NCBI GenBank assembly: GCA_025331125.1
Contig: JAOALB010000031.1
Span: 340,650-404,649 of the forward strand
Source: Mycogone perniciosa
Taxonomy: Eukaryota; Ascomycota; Sordariomycetes; Hypocreales; Hypocreaceae
DNA: 64,000 nt
Reading direction: 5' to 3'
The position numbers were made by a program, and so were the translations under genes. This document shows positions 22,953-35,200 of this stretch, piece by piece (position 1 is the stretch's first letter; each line of letters begins with the position of its first letter). The notes beneath the pieces were generated by a model. That model saw only the letters and a program-made list of their open reading frames with translations, searched no databases and had not been told where the DNA came from.

Positions 22953-24130
22953 CATGTAAGAAAAGTGGCAAAACGTAATCCAATATATCCTGGTTAGAAT
23001 AAATACGTAAAACTAATATGTACAAGTCTTTAAATGCCTTATAGTGTGCTTTGTTCGGGCCTTTTGATCATTTAAGGATCTGGTACAAACTAGATCTATA
23101 TAGGGACTAGAGGCGGCCACGGATGGATTTCAGAAATGAACCTTCTCCAATCTTCGGAAAAATATGCTATTGAATTAGAGTGCTGTTAGTGGCCAATTGT
23201 GTAGCAATTACATAAAGTCTTTCTCCGATAACCAGGCAGTCTCACCTTCTATCTCCTAGCGCCATGAGCCGTACCCACACGCCTAATACTACAGTTATCA
23301 CGAGAACTGTTCTGTTATATTGTGATGTTGTTTCGTTTGTCGTTTCACCTCGATTTGAGCTGTCCAATCATTATATCAAAATACTAATCATTTGCTCTTA
23401 GAAGTCTATTACATATTTATCTTGACGCTTACTTATATCTGGGACGGCATAATTTGCCTAGTTATTTTGGTGGGGGAAGCGGTCTTTCTCCTATTTTGCT
23501 TCTCTTTTCCCTTTTAGGTCTTAGGCTTTCAAGGGCCTCTTCGTTAACGAGATTAAAAACTTGACTTTTCAAAGGATTAACATCGTGTTAAAGTAAGAAG
23601 ACTGGATATATCACGCTAGTAAGCGCTAATGCGCACTAACTCGCACTATTTGCTGATATATATATTGCGTAAGCGATATATAAGGCGATATTGGTGCTTA
23701 CAGTATTCCTTTTTCTCTTTTCTATATTTAGCTATATATACTTATACTATTTTATTAAGGGTAATTGGTATATCTAATACTCTTACATTTCTTTTATTAA
23801 TTTACTAAAGAAACTTTAGTTATATCATAAGTTAACTATATTAAAGACTAGGTTATAGGGATATAAAGGAATATTACTTATATTAATTAAGTATTAGGAA
23901 ATAAATACTATACTAAAAGTAAGTACTTAACTATTTACTACTTTAAAATATATGATTATTTACTTAATTAATCTACTATTATATTAATTATAATTATATA
24001 TCCCTAATTATTAGTAATTTAGTATTTTGTCGAGAGGGAATTGGCACTCTAAACATACATACATACACACACACTAATAACCTAAATAAAGCGCGGGAAC
24101 CGCGCTCTTAATAGAACCATAAAGCTGCAG
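22953..24130. other. Upstream region of P450 and border to AT-rich block
   Basis: No gene recognised. Contains a pyrimidine-rich patch near 23480-23515, a CATA/CA microsatellite at about 24055-24073, and a GC hairpin AGCGCGG-GAA-CCGCGCT at 24090-24106 that stands out in the AT-rich surroundings. Confidence 0.45.
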
Positions 24131-25077
24131 TTGGGTAATATAGGGATTAAGAAATACTGCAAATTATTTAATTATAATATCTGCAGCCGAAAGCAATTAA
24201 TGGTTACCTTTTTGCGCCTTAGCGGCTATAAAATTACAGGTAAAGTAATATATTTAAAGGGAATATAGGTTATTTATTATTAAACTAGGTCTATTTCTTT
24301 TATCTATATACTTTTATATTTTCCTAATCTAGTAATTATTTAAATAAATAATAACTTTTTGGAAGTAAGCTAGTAAAAAGGAGTATAAGTATACTAGGTA
24401 TATTAATTATCTTAAATAAAATATATATAATTAAGTTATTATTTATTAATATTATTATTAAAATAATAATTACTAATAATATTTATTAAACTTATTTATT
24501 TTATAAAGTTAAAATAAATTAGTTTATTTAATATTTATTTTTAACCTTTTTATAAATATAAATTTATAAACTTTAATTTATCCTTTAAAGAGTAATTTAA
24601 ATTATTATATATTAATAACTTTAATAAAAAAGGCTATTAAGAATTTTAAATAATATTATAAATATATTGATTAAAATAAGTTTTTTAATGAACTTTAATA
24701 CTTTACTTTTTAATAGCCTTTTTATAAAAATTAAAACAATAATAAAAATAATAACATAAATAAAAGTAAAAGTAAAAATAAAGTAAAGTAAATAAAATAA
24801 GTTTATATTAATATAAAAAAAGCTTTTTAATATATTAAGGTTAATTATATAAAATAAAAATAATATTATTAATATTTAATTATAAAATATATTAAACTTT
24901 AATAAATAATTTAGTAATAATAAAGAATAATTATTAATTTTTAAAATTAACTTTTATTTACTTTAAGCTTTATATTAAACTTTAAAAGGAATTAAGCTTT
25001 CAAGGATTTTACAAGGTTACTTAAAATATAGCCTTTTAAAGCTTTTAATAAAAACATTATAATATTTTAATTAGTTT
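24131..25077. repeat. AT-rich RIP-type DNA left of the full-length gypsy element
   Basis: Very AT-rich, no open frame, no readable motif. It flanks the 3' LTR of the minus-strand element. Confidence 0.55.
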
Positions 25078-25082
25078 TTATT

Positions 25083-25254
25083 TATTATGGTATAGGAAGG
25101 CAGGTTAAGGTAAATATTGTTATTGTACTGTAGAGAGTATAAAAGCCCTAAGGCTTTATAGAAAGCTATAGCTAGGAACGCGTTAAGGCCTAGTTATATA
25201 ACTGGAGCTTATATAATAGGGCGTTAATATTGCATTATAGTTAATGCTGTAACA
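25083..25254 (-). repeat. 3' LTR of the full-length gypsy element
   Basis: Minus-strand start TGTTACAGCATTAAC, end CCATAATA. Aligns along its whole length with 31821-31992 and with 16116-16287. The terminal CA of a normal LTR reads TA. Confidence 0.88.
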
Positions 25255-25257
25255 GTA

Positions 25258-25269
25258 CCCCCCCCCTTT
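25258..25269 (-). other. Polypurine tract
   Basis: AAAGGGGGGGGG on the minus strand, three bases before the 3' LTR start. This is the expected place for the plus-strand primer of LTR retrotransposon reverse transcription. The same arrangement is seen at 16101-16112. Confidence 0.8.
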
Positions 25270-25779
25270 ATCTTACTATTTAGCTGCGAATAACTATATT
25301 ACTTGCATAAATTAAAATTCTAGGTAGTCTATCCTAATACCTATTATATAAAAGTAAATACAGCAAATTATATAGCTTTTTAATATTAATAATATATAAT
25401 TTAGTTATAGGCTTTAATGCAGTATAGTTTTTAGTTAATATTTTATAGGCTTTAATATCTTTTTAATTATTTCCTTTTTTCCCTTTTTTATAACTCTTTT
25501 TAATATTTAGTATAATAAGTTTAGCTTTTTTAAGCTTTTTATATAAAACTTTTATATTACCTTTTTTTAACTTTATAAATCTTTAGATAGCTATTATATA
25601 GGAGTATAGTATTTCTATTTAATAATGTAATAAAATTTATTATTACTATAATAATTTAAAAGCGCTTTAAACTCTTATTTCTTTTATACTTTATCTATAT
25701 TATTTTCTTTTTTTAATACTTTACTTTAAATATTCCTTAATTTAAGCTTATTAATTATTTTTTATTTAAAGTACAGTAA

Positions 25780-26200
25780 AGTAGCTATTTTAAATTATAA
25801 AACAGAGTTATATAAAAAAAAAATATTTATACCTTTTAGTAAACTAATAGTATAAGCTTATAAATATACCTTTATTATTATATAAAGTCCTGCCTATTTA
25901 TTATATAGTTTCTTTATTAGCTAGTTAATTTTTATATCTTATATATTAATAAAGACTTTTTACCTAATAGTATAAACTAATAATGCCTCCCATTATATAT
26001 TTATATTTTCTTTATATCTTTATCTTAAAGGTTTCATAAAGGCTTTTAATTATATAATAATATATTTAAATCAATTAGCAATAATATAAATATAAAAGAA
26101 CTTTCTTTCTTTTATTATAAAAAGGTTTAGCGGGTAAAGCTATAAAGGCTGTATGTTTAAGTAAGGGTTAAATCTATAGTTAATAGACAATAGTAATATA
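25780..26200 (-). pseudogene. Integrase C-terminal remnant of the full-length gypsy element
   Basis: The reverse complement aligns with the better preserved plus-strand copy at about 15.37-15.63 kb, including the segment that corresponds to the G-P-Y/F module upstream of the L-L-x-P end. Its position between RT and the 3' LTR fits Ty3/gypsy gene order. Confidence 0.65.
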
Positions 26201-27279
26201 CTAATAGTTTTAAATACTATATTATTTATAGTAAATATAACTAATAAATGCTAATAGATTTAATTATTTTAATAAAGGTTAAAAAAGCTTATAGATAGTA
26301 TTTTATATTTATATTAATTGTTTTAATTTAGCTATTAATTTCTAAAGTAAAAGGCTAATAATTATTTTAATATAACCTTTTATTACTTTAAAAGTTATTT
26401 TTAAAACTGTAATATAATCTATACATTATAATATAATATAATATTATTAACTATACTATAAAGGCAGTAAATCTTATTAACAAATATATTGATTAACTTT
26501 TTTATTAATAGTAAAGTAATAAATATAAAATAATATATTTTTATAAAATAATAGACTATTGTTAATAAATACTTATAAATAATATTATACTAGTAGGATT
26601 TAAGTAGTAATATAATATAGTTAATAAAGATATTTAATTATATATAAAATAGAATTAATAGTAGTTAAAAGAAGCTTTATAATAAAGATTATAAAGCCTT
26701 TATTTTAATATATAGTTTATAGGCTTATATAAATACTTTAGTATTTTTTAAAATTTATACTTATTATTTCTTTTACTATAATATTTTATTTATATATTAC
26801 TGCAATTAAATTATTACTTAATATATCTTTTATAGGTATTATTATAGCTATAAGGGCAGCTTTTATAGATATTTCTTAATTTAATAAAACCTTTTCTTAA
26901 AATATTATTTAAGTTTTAAAGCTAAAAAACTTTATAAAAAAGAGTATATTGCCTGTTTTTAATTTAGTTATTAAAAGGGTTTAGTCTTATAGGCCTATTT
27001 TCTGCTTTTTAATTTAAAGTATTACACTTTATAGCTTTAAAGCTAGGTTAATAGATAATATGGAAATTAAAGTTAAAAAGGAATTTAAACTATTAAACCT
27101 ATTATTAATTTAAGGCTTTAATTAAAGTAAAGTATTTAAAGTTTTTATAGTTTATAATAATATTAAATTCTTATAAGCTTTATAATTCTAGGTACTACTC
27201 CTTTATTATCTTAATAATAACTAAAAGCTCTTTATTATATATTTTATAATTATATTTTTAAGTATTATTAATTGATTAA

Positions 27280-27990
27280 TTCATTAATAAACTATTAACG
27301 TCCTATAGCAAAGGCCATTAATCCTAGTAAAGTAAAAGGATATCCTAGGCTAGTATTTAAATACTATCTAGGATTTTATAGCCTTAAGGGCAAAGTCGTT
27401 GAGCCCGATACCTGTTAATAGGTTAAAGGGCGCAGTTAAGGCTGTATAGGCTGGAGCCTGTATTAAATATCTTAAAATATACAGTTTATATACCTGGAAA
27501 AACCAGGACTTTTCTAGCCGATAATTTCTCTTATAACTTTACTTTAAATTATATACTCTATAACCCTTTTAAATCCCTTTATAACCAGAATCTATATAAT
27601 AGCAGTTGCGGCTAGTAGGAAAAACCCTAGAAAAGAGGCTAACCCCTCTTTTAATAAAAGAAAAACCCTTGTGACTGGTGCTGTTTTTTAGATATTAATA
27701 GGAGCAGCAGGGCCCTAACCTGCTATAGATCCTATCAGTATCTAATATCTAAAGCGGCCTGGTCCTAAGGCTATTTAGTCTTTAGATCCAGCAGTTTAAA
27801 GCAGGCAATGCAGTATAAAGCCAACTCTCTAAATATGCCTTTACTGCATTTTTAAACTATTAGGCAGCCAATAACTTAACAGCTATTGCGCTATTTCTTA
27901 TAGCCTATGAAGGCTCCTGCACTAATAAGCCACAAATAGCTGCTAATATAGAAAATCTTTTATAGGAAAAAGCTGTTTGTTAAAGTATTA
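27280..27990. other. GC-richer inset within the gypsy element
   Basis: About 0.7 kb with clearly more G and C than the DNA on either side (words such as GGGCCCTAACCTGC and TAGCCGATAATTTC). It lies between the RT and integrase remnants. It could be a later insertion that suffered less RIP, or a stretch of the element that RIP spared. No reading frame or terminal repeats were recognised. Confidence 0.4.
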
Positions 27991-28599
27991 TACTTTATAG
28001 AAAAGAATATAATAGGGTATAAAACGCCCTCTTTATTATACTGCAATAAAATATTACTTAATGCTTAATTAGAAGTATTTTTTTTAAAGACTGTTTATTT
28101 CTTATAGTTAAAAAGGGCTAGGATTAAAGCTAATTTAAAAGTATATTTAATTAAATTAAAGGCTTCCTATTATTTCTCTCTTTAACTATATAGTTAATCT
28201 TTTTTTAAAAGTTTATTTAATAGTGCAGCTATTTTAAAGGATTTTTAAATAAAATAGTAATAAAAGTTTATAAAGTAAAAGAACTTTTATAAGTCTTTTA
28301 CTCTTTTAAGTAATTATTAATTTAATATAACTTTAACTTTTTTATAATTTATCTTTTATCCTTTTAAAGTAATAATTAAATTAAAATATTTTTTATTATT
28401 ATTTTAAACTTATATTTAATAATATTAACTTAAAGGCTAATATTTTAAAATTAAACTATTACTCTATAAATATACTTTTAATATTTTCTTTAACTTTAAA
28501 AGTATATAAAAGTATTATTAAAGTATACTATATAAATATTATTAAAAGGGTTATAGAGAGTATAATTAATATAATATTAAAATATAATAAATATATTAT

Positions 28600-28960
28600 A
28601 AAGGCTAAAAGGTATAATTCATATTTTAAAAAGGCTAAACTTTATAATAAATATTATTTTTTATATATCCCTTTTAATAATATAAAGGTTATTAAATATA
28701 GCGATAATATTAAGCTTTATATATACTTTTATATAGTTTAAAGGATTAAAGGTTTTTTAAATTAATAGTAATAAATATTAATTTTTAATAGTCATATTAT
28801 TTAACCTTTCATAGTTTTAATAGATATTAATACTGCCTTTTAATTTTATAGCTAAAAGGAGGGGAGTAGTATATTATACTTATAATTTACAGATAAGTCC
28901 TTTTATTAAATTATTATTTAATAATCTTTTTATTACCTGCAGTTTATAAAATAAAAGTAG
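28600..28960 (-). pseudogene. Reverse transcriptase remnant of the full-length gypsy element
   Basis: On the minus strand, reading through stops, the order N-Y-x-x-L-N-N-M-T-I-K-N-x-Y-L-L-L-L-I then K-L-N-I-I-A-I-F-N-N-L is visible. It corresponds to the gypsy D-Y-R-x-L-N-x-x-T-I-K-N-R-Y-P-L-P-L-I and K-L-D-I-I-A-A-F-N-R-L blocks. D to N and P to L/S changes fit RIP. The motif wording differs from the RT at 1.7-2.1 kb, so this is a different gypsy family. Confidence 0.75.
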
Positions 28961-31820
28961 TTTATTTCTTTAATATAAAAAGTCTTTTCCTAGCAATATT
29001 TTAATTTTATAGTTTTAAGCCTATTATAAAAGAAGTTTATTTATTATTTTTAGTAAAAAGGTATTATATAAGTTATATAGCTAAAATAATAGTTTCTTTA
29101 AAATATTTAATTTATTAAATTTAGGTTTCCCTACTATAAATTCCTTTATATTAGCAGCTATAATCTTTTTTAATTATATTAAGAAATAACCTTTATTAAT
29201 AAAGTTATATATTTCGTTTAATAATATTATTTTTATATTAATATAATCTTTTTATCTTATAAGTATTTATTTAAAGAATTTACTTAAAAGTTTTAATAAA
29301 CTAATAGGCGCTAGTTCTTTAATCTTAATAGTTTAGTTAATTTTTTCTTAGTTTACTTTTATTATATAGATATATAATTAATAATCAAAAGTTATAAAAT
29401 TTATAGCTGCTATTATTTATATATCTACTATATTTAAATATTCTTTTTAATTTTAAAGTTTAGTTTAGTTTAATAAAAGTAGTATATTAAAAAGTAATAG
29501 TAATAGCTTTAACAAAGCCTTTCTTTTTTATTTTTAACTATAAATTATACAAGTAGGCAGCAGCTTTATATATATTTAATTTAAGATTATCTATACCTAT
29601 ATTTCTTTATTATTAAGTCTATTATATTTACAGGTTATATAATAATTTTAATTTAATATTATGGTTTATAAAATATAGAGTTTATACGCTCCCTTTTTAA
29701 TTAAAATTAAAGTTATATTTCTTTAATTATAAAAGAGTAAAGATAATAAATATATTATTAAAGATATTTATAATAAAAAAGAGGTAAAGCTTTTTATAAA
29801 GTTTAATTATAGTCTATATAATAAAGGATTTTAAAATTATATTAACTATACTTTTATTAATAAAAGAAAAGTTTTTAATAAATAATAGTTATTAAATAGT
29901 AATATTCTATTATTTAATAAATATAAAGCTAATAAAAGCTTAAAGTATATAGCCATTATTTATTAAAGCTTTTATCTTAATATAAATATTATATATAAAG
30001 AATAGTATAATTTATATAAAAAAGAATTTATTACATATTAACTTAAATTTAAAGGGTTTTTAATTAAAAAGGCAGCTGTAAATGTATTTGAAAATAATAA
30101 TACTAGTTATAATTAACTTTTATTTAAAACTTTTAATAAAGGTTAATTTTCTTTTAGTGTATAAATTAAGTTTAAGTTTTTAATAAATATAATTAATTAA
30201 ATTAAAGTAAACTAAAAGTTAATAAAGTAGTATTATTATTATTATCTCTATTAATACTTAAAAAGGGTATATTATTTAAGGCCTAGACTTATAGGTTAAT
30301 TAAATATTATAGGTAATATTACTATATTATTAAACCTTAGTTATTATACTTTACTAAATTATTTTACTATTAACTTTCCAGTATTATTAAGTTAAAGTAT
30401 AGTTAATATAGTTAAATTTAATAATTTTAATTTTATATTTTATATAAATTTCTTTAATATATATTAAACTACTCTTTTTTATACTATTTATTAAAGTTAT
30501 AGCCTACTTTTTTATAATAAATATAAAGGCTTTTAATAATATATTTTTATAAAGAATTTAAAAGTAAAGTAGTATAATATATATAGTATTTAGCTTTATT
30601 AAGTTATTAACTAGTATTAAAGTAATAGTTTAATTATTTATTTAATTATTCTATTAATAATATTACTATAGCTATTAATAACTTTATTAATATTAGCCTA
30701 TTTAAGCAGTATAAAAGGCATTATTATAAATACTTCTTTAAAGCCTATAATAAATAATTTAATAAGGTTAATATTATTGAATAAAATTAAATTTATTTAG
30801 TTTAATTATTTAAATCTTTAAAGTATTAATAAACTTTTAAAAGACCTTTATCTTTAAAGCCTTTATTATTTATTTAGCAGTTTTACTATATTTACTGCTT
30901 AATATAAATAACTTTACTATAAAGTTTTAAAAAAGCTTAGTTAATATATATAGGTTATTAAAAGACTATAATACCTTTGAAAATAAGTTCATTATTTTAT
31001 ATTATTTATTAAAATTGATAAAAAGTATTATATTAATCTCTTAATACTATTAAATAAGGTTATTAAAACTTTTAATAATAATATTAAAATACTTTTATTA
31101 TAATTAATATATACTTCCCTTTAAAGGACTTATAATATGTAAATATATTTAACATTTAATTGAAAAAATTAATTAATTATTTATAAATGTAATAGTAATT
31201 TAAAAGTATTAATTAAAACATTTTTATTAATATTTCATAATATTATTTTATTTACTATTAAATTACTTAAATTCTTTCATTTAATAATAGTTAAATAAAT
31301 AATTATTTTTAAGGCTTAGCAGTAAAGCTATATTTAAAGCTTTAACTTAAACTTTAATTTATATTTTAAGATTTTAAATTTTCACTATATAGTTTAAAAA
31401 AGCATATTTAAAGGTTTACTTTGATTTTCTTTATTAAATTAAGCTTTTATTTATTATTTAATTAAAAAAATAAAATTAATAATGAAAGTTATTATCTTTA
31501 ATAATTATATTCATTAAATATATATATAATTACTTTTAACATTAAACTTTTATAAAGTTTTAAAAAAGAAAAAGAAAAGTATTAGCTATATAGCTAAAAT
31601 TATAATCTATTAAGCTAGGTTAGGCTATAAAGTAAGGTTTAAGGTATTTATATTTATTTTACTTATAATTGGCTTTTTATAGGTATAGGGTTTAAAGGGT
31701 AAAGGCTAAATTATAAAGGCCTTATTATAGGTTTAGGGGTAAAAGGGGATTTAAGGGAATTTATAGTTAATTAAATATATACCTTGCAATAGCGCAGTTA
31801 GGTTAAAGGATAGTATAAAC

Positions 31821-31992
31821 TATTATATTATAAGAAAGTAGGTTAAAGTAAAGATTATTATTATACTATAAAGAGTATAAAAGCTTTAAGGCTTTATAAA
31901 AAGCTATAGCTAGGAATACATTAAGGCCTGGTTATATAATCAGAGTTTGTATAACAGGGCATTAATATTGCGTTATAGTTAATGCTATAACA
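31821..31992 (-). repeat. 5' LTR of the full-length gypsy element
   Basis: Minus-strand start TGTTATAGCATTAAC and end ...ATATAATA. 172 bp, collinear with 25083-25254. Differences between the two LTRs are mostly C/T and G/A. Confidence 0.88.
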
Positions 31993-31997
31993 TTATT

Positions 31998-34900
31998 TAA
32001 TAATATAGCTATTTTATTTATTTTAAAATTAAGTTTGATATAAAGATAAATAAAGGTTTTTGAATTATAAAATAATTGATAAGTGACATTATAAAGTAAT
32101 GTAAATTTATTAAAAGGACGTTTTTAATAATAAAAGAGAAAATGATAAATAAATATAATTTATATTTTTTAACTATGATTAAGTTTAAAAGAATTAAAAA
32201 AGGTTATATAATAATATAAATAAGGGTATATTGTAAGAAATAAAGCTATAGATTTAATGTAAAGGAGAAAATATTTTAATTATATTATATATTTCAGAAA
32301 TTATACTTTTAAAGTTAAATAACAAACCTTAAGCTGTATTAAATACTTTTATAATATAGTAAAAAAGATAAATAAAACAGAATGTTTATAAATTATTTTA
32401 AAATAAAAGTAGTATTGCATTTAGTATAATATATAGAAATATAAATAATTTATTTTATAGCGTTTATTTAAATATAAAAGAAGAAACATTTAAATAGGTT
32501 TAAAAGTCTTAAAAGTATATAAATTAAAGTAAAAGATAATATTAATATACTATTGAGTTCAATATTCAAAGATTTAGTTAAATAAATGAAAATAATATTT
32601 AAAAAAAAAGAAAAGTTATTTAAAAGAGTATAATAAATAAAAACATTTTTCAAAAAACAATAAAGTCTTATAAATATTGAAAATACATAGATTTTAAAAC
32701 CTTATATTAAAATTAAAAGAAAAGGTTAAAATAATATTAATACCTATTCTCTATATATTATTTCATAAATATATATATAAATATCATAAATAATTTATTT
32801 ATATATTTAATAAAATGAAATAAATATATATTTATAGAAATAGCTTTATATATATAGTCAAGTTACTAAAATAATAGGTATTAAAATTGTTTGAATTACT
32901 TTTACAATATAAATAAAGAATGTATATTTTTATATATCATAAAACTATATTATCAATAACTTTATTTATAAAAGGTATTGTAAAGTATTGTAAATTATAT
33001 ATATTATATATAAATTTATAATATACTTTTAAAGGAAACCCTATTTTATTTTACTTTACAAATATAGAATTATGGTACTTTTGAAAGTAAATAATAAATA
33101 TAAAGTATAAGTATTTTGAAATTATAATTGTTTTATTAAATATTAAAATATTTAATAAATATTATAATTATTATAAAGTTTAAAAATATAAATTTAAAAC
33201 ATTTTTATATTTACTATTAAAAGAATTAATAAAGTAATATTTTTCATATAATAAAACGTTTATATTTAATAAACAGTTATATTTAAAGTATTATAGTTTA
33301 ACTTATATTATATATAAATATAATAAATTATAAAGTTAATATTTATTATAAGTCTATTAAATGTCATATTTACTATAAAACTATATTTATTATTATAGAA
33401 ATAAATATATTATTTACTTATAAAGGAAACATTTAAAATAAGTAATATAAAAGTATATAAAATATAAACTTACTTGAAAAAGTAAAAGGATTAATTTAAT
33501 TACAAACCAATTATATTAAACTTAGTTTAAGTTCATTACTTATAAAAGAATTACGTATAATAAAAGAAATATTTACTTTAAAAAGCTTTTATTAATTATA
33601 AAGTTTATATAACAGAGAAATAACAAATAATTAATATTATTTATAAAAAGGCTATAAAGTAATAATTAATAGATTTTATATAAAAGATATTGAATAATAA
33701 AGGTTATAAAAAATACTTACTATATTTAAAGTTATAATTAATAGTTAAGGAATATTAAGAAAATATACAAATAAATAGTAAAATAATAAATAGTGTTATT
33801 AGGTTTATAACTAAAACTTCCTTATAATTATCTTAAACTGAAATTCAATTATATTACTTTTATAAAATAAAAAGAGCTTTTATATATTATAATAAATGAG
33901 AAAAATAAAATATTAAGTATTTAAAAGTTGAAATTACTAAATATAAAGAAATAACTTTTGGAAAATTAATAATATAAATATTAACTATAAAAGGTTAAAT
34001 AAATTGATTATTAAAAATAAACGTCTATTATTATTAATTATATAACTATAAAATACATTATATAAAAAGATTATAGATAGGACTTTTAAAAAGTATTTTA
34101 AGATTTTAAAGTTATTTCTGTAAATAATATATTTATTTCTTTAAATAGTTTTAGAGAATATAAAATATATATATATATATAAAGTATAATAAATATTATA
34201 AAGTATGAGATTATTTATAATATTAAAGTAATATAGATTTTATATATAAAAAGTAAATTTGATATAAAATATTAATACTTTTAAAGAAATTTATATAAGT
34301 TTCTTAAAGATATAAATAACAAAGGACTAACTTCTGTTTAATATACTAAAGGTTTTAAGTTTTAGAAATATATTAACAATTATTAATATATTCTTTAAAA
34401 CTATACAAGCATTATATAGTATTTTTATAACATTATTTAAAAAGTAAAAACCTTTTATAAATAGTAAATATATAAATAAATAAAATATATTTAATAGGTT
34501 TAAAAGGTTTACTTTATAAATATTAAGATTTATAATATTTTATTTATTAAAAGGGATATATAAAATAATAATATATATTAACTATAACAATATTATATAT
34601 TTTAAAATAATAATATATATTAACTATAACAATATTATATATTTTAAAATAATTAAATAATCTTTGAAAAAATACATTTATTATATACAATAGTATTAAA
34701 ATCTACTTATATTTTAAGTTGTTAAAAGGAATTCACAAATATATAAATAAATATATTTTTTAAATAACTTAGTTATAACTAAAAGGGATTAAGTATATAA
34801 AATATTATCTTTTATAATATAATTTATAAAATAGTTAAATATTAATAAAATAAATTATATAATAAACTTTAACTTTAATCTATATTAATATAATTATAAA

Positions 34901-35200
34901 CCTTTGTTTCTAAAGCTTAATTATTCAATTATTAGTTTTAATACAATTAACAATATATTAGTAATTAAAACTAGTTTTCATTAAAAATTAACTTTTATAT
35001 TAAAGCTTTAATAAACATTTCTAAATTTAATATAAAGTATAATTTTAGAATAAAAATATAAAAACTGTTTTTAGGGTATATAAATTTAATAAAAGACTTT
35101 AACCTTGAAGGAAAAGAAAAGAAACTAAAAAGTAATTATTTAAAAAAGGATAAATATTAATAGATAGATAACATTAATATATACCTTAATATATATTAAG
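31998..35200 (+). mobile_element. Internally deleted copy of the first gypsy family
   Basis: Plus-strand AT-rich DNA in which about 33.58-33.78 kb aligns with about 0.69-0.90 kb, and about 34.08-34.40 kb aligns with about 2.03-2.33 kb of the first element (for example the shared word AATAATTAATATTATTTATA). The region corresponding to about 1.2-2.0 kb, including the RT core, appears to be missing. LTRs were not recognised. Coordinates of the ends are approximate. Confidence 0.55.
34562..34645. repeat. Exact 42 bp tandem duplication
   Basis: A 42 bp unit beginning AAAATAATAATATATATTAA occurs twice back to back (34562-34603 and 34604-34645) without a mismatch, inside RIP-mutated DNA. The duplication must therefore be younger than most of the mutation around it. 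Confidence 0.85.

Larger units (their letters stand above)
25083..31992 (-). mobile_element. Full-length RIP-mutated Ty3/gypsy retrotransposon, 6.9 kb
   Basis: Bounded by two direct 172 bp LTRs (25083-25254 and 31821-31992) in minus orientation. It has a polypurine tract next to the 3' LTR and, in gypsy order on the minus strand, reverse transcriptase remnants near 28.6-28.95 kb and integrase C-terminal remnants near 25.8-26.2 kb. TTATT at 25078-25082 and at 31993-31997 is a possible 5 bp target-site duplication, though weak evidence in AT-rich DNA. All frames are destroyed. A more GC-rich inset sits at about 27.28-27.99 kb. A truncated relative lies in the opposite orientation at 14.9-16.29 kb. 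Confidence 0.85.

Noticed and set aside
32468..32653. 61-codon open frame in AT-rich DNA (minus)
   Set aside because: Composition artefact; looks membrane-like only because AT-rich codons encode hydrophobic residues.
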